Shown one piece after another: positions 47,842-58,415 of a stretch of DNA of 64,000 nt. This stretch comes from Sphagnum compactum. Its lineage: Eukaryota > Bryophyta > Sphagnopsida > Sphagnales. Numbering within the stretch: the stretch's first letter is position 1; each line of letters starts with the position of its first letter. The notes below the pieces were generated by a model. It did no database searches, was not told the origin of the DNA, and was given only the letters and a program-made list of their open reading frames with translations. The DNA lies in NCBI GenBank assembly GCA_965153455.1, contig OZ234494.1, forward strand, positions 10,292,001 through 10,356,000, written 5' to 3'. The position numbers were made by a program, and so were the translations under genes.

Positions 47842-49909
47842 TTATGCTGCATAAAGCAATGTAACAAATGCCATAAACTCAGGGTCTTGCAACAATCTAC
47901 AAGTGACATGAGGAGGAAATTTGAGGACAAAAGCCCAATCATCAGCAGGTGTGGATTTGGGAAGCCAGTAAAGAAAAGCATTAGGAAGTCTGAAGTAATC
48001 AAATTTGAGACAACAAGGCTTACCCCACCCAAAATCACAAGACGTGAGCGAGTCATGAATCAGCCCTGCGACCATCACGTCTCTCTCGGGACGAAATTTG
48101 GCCGTAAAAGCAAAATTCTTCTCTCGCTCCATCCGGTTGCTGAAGGATTGAATGCACTCCCCAGTGGTGAATCTCTCCAGCGAGTTCTGGATCGTCTTTG
48201 CAGCATACCACATCTTCCTGTGCACAAGCTCCCCAACAGTAGTCACGGCAACTGCATCCAGTATTGCGTTTCCAAAATAGTTTGAAGGTATGTTGTCGCA
48301 TCGTGTTCTGCAGTTGATGGCAGGTATGAATTGGGTATCTTCCTCTTCTGGAAGACTGCGAGCTCGAATACTTGCTCGCCATACCAATGCGGAGATGGCT
48401 ACGTAAGAGCTCAGATTTCCCAGTACTGCAGCACACATGTTCTTCCCTTCTGTTGCATGACTAGTAGTGATCATATTTGCATCATGTTCTGCATCATCAG
48501 CTAGATATTCCTGTGCTAGTTGAGATTTGAGCTTCTTCAGCAGCTCCACTTTCACTTTCATGAACAACATGCAGCTTGATGAACCTGGTTTCATGCGGGG
48601 TCCGTGAGCCACCAAGATGGAGTTTGGAAACACCTCTTGTTTCATCCATGTCGGTGGAAGCTGCTGCTGCTCCGGCGGCATCGTCATCGTAGTAGTACTG
48701 ACTCCTGCACTCGGTGCTGTTTCTGAAATATTACTACTACTGTCTAGTGTCATGTGCGGCTGCAAATTGAGGATGTTTATGCGTGAGCGAAAATCGAAGG
48801 CTTCATGGGAGATTTGCAGGCTCTCCCCCTCAGTGCGAGTAACTTCAGCCCATGAGCTTACGAACTGTGCAAAGGAGGGTCCATCCACAGCCGCGTGACA
48901 GTACATAACCCCGACTGCGTATCCACCCTTGTCGAACGTCGTGAGCTGTTAATTTCATGAAATTTTTGGGAGACTTAGAGATTCTTCAAGTTCATGCAGA
49001 ACAGATCTTTCGACCCAATTAAATCCGAGTCCTTATATTCACAAGGAGCTCTTGGATGATTCCCTTGTGGGAAAATTGTCTAACTTCACTTCCAAGAATA
49101 GACTAAAAACGCAAGTAACAGGGAATCGTACTTAATATTGTATTCAAAGCTCAGCCACATCCAAACAAAGGGACGTTTGGAAGTACTCTAACCTGGGCAC
49201 CAAAGAGAGGAGCATCAGCTTCGAGACTCCCAATCTCCTGAAAACTAGCGCGATCAAGGGGAAAGAAGTTTTCATAGGTATAACACGACTTATCGTCCCG
49301 AAGCTCCTCGAGAGAGATAGGAGACGACGCCTCCACAAAAATCACTCCGCTGTCGTTGCATTCGATAGCCAACGTCCCATCTCCTTCCCGCACCAATCGT
49401 CCTACATGAGCAAAGAACATCATCGGTTCATCCCCTCGAAAAAGGCCACTGGTTCATTTTGTAAGCCAAATTCTCGACCGTCGATAAATGAAGTCGACAT
49501 TGCAAAATAATTTTTGCAATGGGTTTCAAGATCATCTGTATTCTCAGTTACCTGCGAGTGGGCGGCACTGGTCCAGAGCTTTTGAGAGGCTTTCTCTCAT
49601 CCTAACACTGGCTAATCCGGAGTTGAAGAATCCTTCCCCACTGCAGCCGCCGTCTTCCACAGCTTCTGGGTGGTGATCAAACAATAGCAATTTGAAAAGG
49701 AACCCAGTCTTGACCCTGCACATGTCAAATCCAGTGAGCGGCAAGTTACGAAATTGAGAATTCCAGGTAAAATGATGAATATCGCCCAGTGAGCCCTGCA
49801 GCTTGCAACTGGGCTTCACTAGCCATGAGTTCTGTACCAGCACTGGAAAGTTGGGTGGCCAGTCTAAACCACCACTAGTAGAAGAAGAAGAAGACGAAGA
49901 CTCCATCAT
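47842..49909 (-). CDS. BAHD-type acyl-CoA acyltransferase, 3 exons
   Basis: BAHD enzymes are cytosolic monomers that move an acyl group from CoA to alcohols or amines in specialised metabolism. Exon 1 is 49909-49552, exon 2 is 49401-49193 and exon 3 is 48945-47842. The donors GTAACT and GTTAGA, and two AG acceptors, join in phase to about 556 residues. The catalytic HxxxD is HAAVD (48883-48897, context VMYCHAAVDGPSF). The structural DFGWG is at 48022-48036 (CDFGWGKP). Exon 1 starts with a serine run and holds the N-terminal substrate-channel part, ending at CRPLAG. The protein is about 100 residues longer than typical members. The excess includes a low-complexity stretch after residue 240 and an acidic loop (ADDAEHDAN). 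Substrate cannot be told. Two adjacent Met codons open the frame. Confidence 0.92.
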
Positions 49910-49912
49910 GCT

Positions 49913-50011
49913 TCAATATATGATTACAAACTCTTGAGTAAGAAATTCCTCTGCAAAATGTTTAGGTTCATGATATGGACTGCTAGTAGAAGATGAAGAA
50001 GAATCCATCAT
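49913..50011 (-). promoter_or_regulatory. Upstream ORF made by duplication of the BAHD start
   Basis: About 70 bp containing the start codons and serine codons of the gene occur twice, at about 49880-49945 and 49985-50050. The upstream copy has its own ATG pair (50011-50006) opening a frame of some 32 codons (MMDSSSSSTSSPYHEP...) that stops with TGA only a few bases before the gene's ATG. If the transcript starts above 50.05 kb, this uORF should reduce translation of the main frame. Confidence 0.6.
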
Positions 50012-50059
50012 GCTTCAATATATGATCACAAACTCATGAGTATGAAATTGATGAAACCC

Positions 50060-51800
50060 TGCCAAGCATATAAAAACACAGAAGCACCCAAAAAAAGGGG
50101 AATACAAGGAGCCCAATCACAGAAAAACCAAAGCACCAAAAAAGGGGGAATACAACAAATTTGGCTAAGTCTTCCTGTGTATAATTACTACACAACCTAC
50201 ATGACAAAATTGGGAAAATTAATTTTTTTTTTAAAAACAACTGCCTCCACCAGTGTTGTTTGGGTTCAATTTTGTGATGTAGTCAAAGTTGCAATGATCC
50301 AGAGGAAGATTTGGCTGCAGATTTGGCTATGAAAGTAAGAAAATTAAACACCCTAGAACTATATTTTTGGCTACCTACTTGAACTGTGTAAAGAAATTTG
50401 GTAACTTCTCTGAAATTTTGATGGAATTCATAGTTGGCTATTGATCTTTTTTTCACTTTGCAAATGGATCAAGGGTTACACAGGATCAAGAGCATTAAGT
50501 ACATGTTTTAGTTTTCTTTTTGCTTCTTTCCTTCCCATTTTCTTTGAACACTACCAAAATATAAAAAGAAGACAAAGGAAAAATACATGAACAACAAAAG
50601 TTACTAGTGCTTGAATGTAGGTTTGAAGTTCAATGTAGGTTTCGATGTCACCATTTTGTGCTTTCTTCTTTGGTGTTGTTGCAACACCTTTGATCCTCCA
50701 ACTATTCAAGTACATCTTCAATGCCACTCTAAATTCCGTGGTGGAACAACTTCTCTACCTTGATTTTGTGCATTCTCTTGAATCACAAGGTTGACATAGG
50801 AGTTTCAATTTTGTTGTTAAGTTCGTTTAACGTTGGTTGTCATGGAACTACACCAAGGTTTAGGGTTTGTGTGTTTCCACAAAGGTTTGCAAATATATTA
50901 CTATGAAGTTGACCAATAATGTGTTTACTAACATTTATGAAAGCATTATTGCTTAGTGTCTAACTAGATCAGAAATAATTGGTAGAAATTCAATAATCTC
51001 CATTGAGGGGAACCATTAGGTTTCCATTTCAAGTTTTGTTTCAATTTACTATAAGTGCTTTAAAACTTTCAATTTTTTCCTCGTGTGCGAACCAAGGTCG
51101 CAATTTGTGAAGGGCGCCACTCAAAATATGGCAATCCAAGTGTGCACATTCGAGTGCAAGCAAAATCACCTTATTCAAGTGTTTGCAACTAGGTATTCTC
51201 TTCATCTGAGTCTTGCGGTGTAACATAAGGTGAATTGTAACATGGGAACTAATATTGTAACAACACTTGGCAGACACGTAATCATGATTTGGGTATCAAA
51301 CCTTAATTCTGGTGTTGCAAACCTATGAGTTGTGAATTCATTGTAAAGGGTTGAAGCTTTGTAAAAATCTAAAGCCCTTAAATGAGTAGAGAATAAATGT
51401 ATAGGGTTTTTATTATTAGGTTTCATTATTTAATTGCACAACTATGGCACAATTAATTGTGAAATAATTCTTTCTAACATGGTGGTGGGTTTAGGTTACC
51501 ATAAGAAGTAACACAAAGTCCAATGGCAGTTGGAAAAGTTTAGTGTTTTGGAGATTCTATATAATATGGCTACAAAGAAAAAGGAGATAGGATGGCCAAA
51601 TGGGTTTGAAGGGTTGTTGAAGTATTATGTGAAGTTCACACCTACTCGATTTATAGACCAATGGGTCACTCTTAACTTTATAATGAACTTTTATTAAATA
51701 TATTTTCATCACGAGTGACCCCATTAAATGACAAGAAGGATTGTCCTGACCTCTAGTGTGTGTATTGTAGAGGGGAATGGTCAAGTAAGCTACAACTTTT
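50060..51800. other. Intergenic DNA upstream of the BAHD gene
   Basis: No gene recognised. Near 50.05-50.16 kb a phrase with AAAAAAGGGGAATACAA is repeated twice. The phrase AATTTGGCTAAGT..CTTGTGTATAA near 50.16 kb recurs in variants near 24.53 and 47.09 kb, so a dispersed repeat is present. Confidence 0.5.
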
Positions 51801-51899
51801 TGACCAGAGGTTTAAAGGGTGCCTGAATGGTCTCGTTGACCCAGGAACAAATAAACCCATCTCTATCCTAATGTTTCCCAATTTAGATAATGCCCAACT

Positions 51900-54800
51900 A
51901 TCGAAAAAACTAAAATGGTAAATCGAAAACAATGATGTTTCTTGTATTCAATTAAAGTTGAGGATCCAAGTTGAAGTAAATGCAAAAATAGCCTTGGAGA
52001 AAGTTCCAATCAATGGTGAACACATTCATGTCTAGGTGTGTAGGTTCAAATCTTTCAAAGGGTTGTTGTCGGAACCTCATTACAATAGACAATGTTGAAA
52101 AGGTACATAAAAACATCTGGGACAAAGGATGGCAAAATCAAAAGGGGGGCCATCACCTAAAAGGCGGCCTACAAGTACATCAAGCAAACATATTATAGAT
52201 GTGCCACAGGAACAACCAAATGATGATGACCCCAAAAGTTACAGAACAAATTACCAAAGAGAGCAAGTTGGTTCCTTCAAGTGATCAAAACACTTGAGTA
52301 CCACTGTTGGTAGTATAGGTGAGACCACTTTTCAAATGTTGACCTCATTTGATAATGTAGAAAAGTCGGATAACAAAGTTGAAAAAAATATCAAAGGACT
52401 TGACATCTTCCAACACATGCCACTACAACAAAAGATTCATGGAATAGCAATCTACCTCACTCCAACATGGGAAGGGAGAATGAAAGTATTGATATTCCTT
52501 CATACTTCCATCCATTTCCATTGCATCCAAATGTTGTTCTACGGGAGTTGCACAATCTGAAAAACATTCGTGCACGAAACCATTACTTGAAACTTGTAGA
52601 ATTTGAAGTTGATGAACATGTGATAGTCCCATGAGAAAGGCCCATACCTATGTTAATCAAGCTACAACCTGGCTTGTTTCACTTGCTTCCATACATGTTG
52701 AAGAAGTTCAATTGGGAGAGCTCTTCCTTGGATGATTTCAAAGCCAAGCTTGTAAGCTATCAGGCTTGTCCGAAGGGATGGGATGAATGGGTTGATATTG
52801 TGTTTATGGCACCATTTGGGTTGTGGACTCACAAAGACCAAGTAAGCCAATCATTAGTTTATGAAATCAGTGGTTTAAAGTTCCTTGGTTTTTGCCATGT
52901 CACATATCATTTGGTTAGATTATTTTAAAACATGTTACCTTGGTTTGATTATTCTATAAATAGATACCTATAACTTGCAACTAGTCTCAAAATCCAATTT
53001 CTAAATTTCATTCCATTTATTTTCATGTGTAGCATTTTCTACCATGTCGTATGCTATAACATGCTGCTATGGTTAGATTGTGCTATAAATAGCCTATAAC
53101 TTAGAGTCCATTTTTTCCCTCTAAACCCCAGCCTCTAGCTTTCATTACATTAGTTTCATGTGCGGCATTGTTGTACTGAGTCCCAACAAAATGTAATGAG
53201 CATGGCTATTAATCATGTGATAAACCCTGCAATTTCGGACAATGAATTCAAAACATTGGTTGAATATGTTGAGTCAAAGCTACTCGAACGATATAATGAA
53301 AAGCTTAAAGCCCAATGGCAAGAGGAACGTGAAAAAAAGATTGTTACATATGTTGAAAACAAAATGCAAAACTTTGATGGAATTGTTGCTCCAGAAGTTG
53401 AACAAAGAAAATGGGGTTGGCACCCACTCTTTCACATCTTCACAACAATTCCATCATTATGGGCCCTTGCACCCACTTTTCCTTGGACACACAACAATAA
53501 TGAAGCCATAACCATATGTGATGGAATTTGTAACATGGAAAGGGTTAGTATATTTTACCCAGTGCCATGATGTGCAAGGTTTCTTAGGCTTTACACATTC
53601 TCAAAAAGAATAAACATTCCTCCAATTCACCCATTGCATGGTGGTACTAAAATGAATTGCAAACAATGGCTTTCTAAAGGACTCAACAACAAGCAATGGC
53701 ACACAATCTTGGCCATCATGCCCATGTTGTTTGCAAGTGGGGTGGGGTCATTGGCTCAAGAGGTTTGGCAAGCCCAAGTCCAGAAAGAATTTGAACACCT
53801 AACGGATTGTTCGACATGGTGGCCAATCTTCTACACTTGCTCACAAAATGTCGTACTATGAACCATCCAAGAATTTGTAATCAACAATAGGAAGGATTTC
53901 ATCAATGGGTGGCAAATTCATGAATGGGGTGCACTTGGGAATTCTTTTGATTCTACACTCACAAAATGGTTGATGTGACAAAAATACATTAATCTTGGTT
54001 GGGTTATTGCCAGAACATGTTAGAACACTACTTTTGAGGTTATTAACAATGTGTCATGTGTACCATCATGTACCATTCTACTCACTTGCTAAAACAAATT
54101 GTAACATGCAACGGCTAGTTTCTAAGATGTGGTGTAACATGACAACCTTTTAACATTATAACTCATTATTCTATAACCTGGTTTTTTATAATTATTACCA
54201 ATATGTAATGTGTCATCATGCATGTAGAATCTAATCACTTGGTATAACAAGATGTAACATGTGGCTAGTTTTTGGGTTGAAGTGTTACATGGCAATTTTT
54301 ACCATTATTAATTGTTTTTATCGGTCTTGGGTTAGGAGGCATTCCAAGTTTTGAATAAATGTAACATGAATAAAAGGTAGCCACATGTAAGAAGATGAAA
54401 GATTGTCACATGTAGAGGTACCTAGCTAGGGAACGGCTATTTGTGGGGTGAGATGTTGAAGTCACTGACGGTGATAACCATGTTTCTCGTGATGGTGTTT
54501 CGAATAGGATTGTGCACAAAACATGTGATCACAAAGATGTGCACCCTTTCATTATAGCTAGGGAGGATGGTCAATTAAGAACCACTGCACTAATAAACCA
54601 TAATTTGACAAATCAACAAACAAATAGTTACTCAAAGTTACCAAAAAAAGCCCAATTCCAATCAAGCCTAGCCCTTAGCTAGTTGGATAATCTCATAAAG
54701 TTTAAACCACACTTAAAATTCAACCAGCTGGATGTATGTATGTGCTTTGCCTCCCAAGGCCTTGATTACATAACCAATGTTGATTGGTCAACAAGAAATC

Positions 54801-54985
54801 TCAACACATCTCTTGCATTAGCAATGAAGTCAATATCTGCATATTATACATTATCTAGTGAGGTGCATGCTCTAGCCATCATTGTTCCTTCAAAGGCTTG
54901 TAGTTGGCTCCATTGCAACCCTCAAACATTGGCTAAAGAGTTTTCACATTTTTTTGAACATGCAAATCAATCTATAGATTGAAAT
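51900..54985 (+). other. Coding debris of an unrecognised gene or element
   Basis: Plus-strand frames with protein-like composition follow one another. They include a basic Pro/Ser stretch with DVPQEQPNDDD near 52.16-52.23 kb and MLIKLQPGLFHLLPYMLKK with FKAKLVSYQACPKGWDEW (52650-52928). A charged, helical frame with YNEKLKAQWQEEREKK is at 53160-53570, and weaker frames follow at 53634-53861 and 54683-54982. Frames change and carry stops. I do not recognise the family. A decayed transposon protein is the likeliest reading. Confidence 0.3.
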
Positions 54986-57900
54986 TGCAATTAGGTTTCA
55001 TAATAAAAATTATCCACAAATTTCAACATTGTTATTTTGGGCAAATGTGTTAGTGTTTGCAAATGTTGGATCTCAAACTTGTTTCATAACAAAAGTGTCC
55101 ATTGTTTTTGACATTGATATTTTGGGCATGTGTATGATTATTGAAAAAATTAAATCATATTAACTTGTTCCCTTAGGTCTTTCATCAACACAATGAGGTT
55201 TTGCAACTTTTATAATGTTCACAAAGCTTCAAGTATAGAGATTGATCAAGTTTGTCTAAGTTGGAACCCAATTTTTTGACGTTTTCTATTGTTTGAAAAC
55301 TATGGTTATGTACCAAAATCAGTTCTTTGAAAATTTTGGTAATCATCAAGTAAGTGAGTATATACCATAGTTGATAAATAGTGGGTATCTTTCCTTAATT
55401 TTAAGAACTGCCCAACATTGATAAATATGCTAAAAGAGTGTGAGGTTCAAGTACAATAGGTATGTGTGCAAACCATTTTGTTATATTTCTTTGGATGGTT
55501 CTTTATTTTGTCAACTTTTTCATATGTTGATTTTAACCTCTAAAGAACAAGATGGATGTTTGTGTCCATTTTTAGAAATGTAAGTGACCATAATTTTTGG
55601 AGAAAAACATTTTTTCAAAAAACAATTGTACCATATGTTTAATGAGGACAACTACTTTGTGTAAAAAAAAAATTAAATAATAAAATTCATTATTTTAAAA
55701 GTGGATTGCAATCATAACATTTGGGTTCTAAAGGGTGGGAAATGTTGTCCATACTCCACCTGTCCAATAGGGGCATTTATGGGTGGGAGTTTGTTATTTT
55801 TTTGGGTAGCCCCAATAAAAGAAATTCTATTATACTATTATTTTGGGGGCTAATTAAGGGAGTTATGTCAACTTTTTTTTAGAAGGGTTGGTACAATATT
55901 ATTTCAATTTTTTCATGTAGCTAAAGTGGGGATCATCCTTAAGATGATTTAGCCAAATTTGAAAATTAAATAAACTGAAAATAAAAAATTTGTAGCCTCC
56001 TTCTATATTTGTGGCGACCTACCAAAACCTATTATAAAATGGGCAATTTATATTTTCACCCCTTGCCCAAGAAATTTTTATGGTTCCCTGGGGCATGAAG
56101 CCAAAATTATGAATAAAGTCAAATTATGATATGTGAATTAGTTCCAAATAAACTAATTAAATTTGAACATGTTTCTTCTATTTAGTTGTGTGCGTTTAAC
56201 ATTCAAATTTGGCATATACCTTGCATTTATTTTATTTTAAACATCTCATATGTATAATTTTGGTGATGCCATGTGATTTGCAAGTGGTGAGGAGAGTAAA
56301 GATATGTAATTTTATATTTAATGATGCATAATTTATATGTATACAATATGATATTTGGTTGTCATGTATTTCATGTATTTCATGTGTACTTTTGACTGTA
56401 AAATAATTGTAGATGGTGCACACAGCTTTGAGTTCAAATTATTAGAGGTATAGATGCATCAGTGATATGTAGGCATTTACTCCAAATGCAGCCAAAAAAA
56501 TTTAAGCATCATCATGACTAATATGACTTTACATCTATACGACCTTTTTTTCAAATATAACATTCATCTTTTTTTTCTAAATCTCAATATGTAGATGTGA
56601 AAACACACACCCTTTTTTGCCAAAATAAAGGCTTAGTCTTTTAGGGGTTAAAGGTCCCTTTGCACTAGAAAGGATAAGAGCACCACCTATATACAAAATC
56701 ACAGAGTTAAGCAACAGGTTTTAGTGCACTTTACACTACAAGTGTAAGCCTAAAAGACCAAGGAAATTTGAATTGATGAAAAGTGGACAAGTTTCCTACA
56801 GGGCTGGAAATAGATAATGTTTTATAGTCTACTAAACTATGGGATGAGTTTCAATGGCTCTTTGAAAATTCGTGGTTGTGGGCCTTAAGTCTCGTGTAAA
56901 AGAGCGCTCGGTAGGATTCGTGTTCAAAACACTTCCCACGCCAATTTCTCTTCATGGTCTCTTCATTTCAACATTTTCTGAAATATTTGTTCACTGTAAT
57001 TATGTGCAGAGAACTCTAGTAGTTCCCATGCACCACCCATAGACATGAAATTGGGATTGTAAAAGGTAAGAACAGCCTGTAGGTACAAACAATTTGACAA
57101 GGGTTTTGAGAGTTATGCTTTAGCTTTGTATCGGTTACCAATTTGTTGTACTTCCAATTTATCAAATTCATTTGGCATTCAAATCATCTTACCAACTGAC
57201 AATTGCATCAATTTCTGCTCCCCTACATCCAAACCCTATATCTTGAACGTGTCAGTTTAGGATCGCTGCTTCCTTTACTTTTGGGTGGTTTTGTACTGGA
57301 GTACATGCCCTAAGAGACAAAAATTCTGCCTTTAGTCACTCTTAGGAGGCACAATGCATATCCTAGGTCACTTTAGACAGGATTAAAGGCTGTAGGTAGG
57401 TCATACAGTACTAGATAAAGGGTCAGGTTACATGCCAGCCAGCCCATGCATGCCCTTGTTAGGCCAAAGCTCATGAGCTCAGTGGGCTAGTTAGAATCAG
57501 CACTACTCTAGGCATTACCTAAAGGACCTCACGGTTACAATGTGTGCCAGAATCATTACTACCCAATCTACTGTTCAAAGAAGGGGAACTGCTGGGAGAA
57601 CTCATGGGAATTGGCACTGACAACTGAAACCACCATCTGCGAGACCCTAAAATGGTGCCAAATTAGCTCAAGTAGAAGTGCAAAATATGCTTAAAACGTG
57701 CTCCACCCCCACACAAGCACCTCGACCCTTGTAGTTCAAATTCAAAAAATGTCGAATTTTACAGTGCACTTTCAAACATCCAAGCTTCCAAGGCATTTAG
57801 CAGCGGACCACCTAAATCACCAGTCACTTCATTGCAAATGGGATATCATCCATTTCTCTCAATGTTATCCATTTTTAGGAACTCCACCACTTCAGAGCAC

Positions 57901-58400
57901 AGATCACCAAAGTGACCGGCTTGATCCACACATATTGTGCATGAAATATTTACACAAAAGTTATACCTATAATACTCATATTCAGCAAACTACTGCCTTC
58001 CCTTGCTACTATAGTTAGAGAGTCCTAACTAGGCAAGAGAGCCCTATCAAAGACTAAGACTTTTGATCGATATTTTTTCAAGCCAAGTTAACCACAAAAT
58101 GTGGTCTGTTATTGCAGCTGCATGAGAAAAGATCATGCCCACCTTCCCAATAGAAGGTAGAGAGAAGACAGACAGACAGACAGACAGACAGATCAGAAAA
58201 GTTTGATCCGATCAATGAGTACCAAATCTCAAGGTGTGGAAGAATAGCAATCAACTGTCAAGTTGATTAGCCTAGGTATATGATCACATCAGCTTAATTC
58301 ATAGAATACCAGCAAGAGTGGAGAGTCACTTGATTCCTGCCATGGGATGCGAGTCAAGATCAAAGGAAAAATGAGTGAAAGGCTGCATCTATGTTATGAA
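54986..58400. other. Intergenic DNA, no gene recognised
   Basis: AT-rich to 56.9 kb, then more balanced. A (GACA)n microsatellite occurs at 58166-58192. The region 57.0-58.4 kb lies downstream of the LysM-M23 gene and may hold its 3' untranslated region. Confidence 0.5.
58166..58192. repeat. (GACA)n microsatellite
   Basis: Six or more perfect GACA units. Confidence 0.9.
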
Positions 58401-58415
58401 GGGTACTCTAAAATG

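Noticed and set aside
47824-48285. 153-aa plus-strand frame
   Set aside because: It is antisense to BAHD exon 3 and has no domain.
48053-48436. 127-aa minus-strand frame within BAHD exon 3
   Set aside because: It is the same strand in another frame and lacks the HxxxD/DFGWG context. It is a shadow.
56880-56960. A SINE with tRNA-like boxes
   Set aside because: The B-box match is poor (TTCAAAACACTT) and no A box or tail was convincing.
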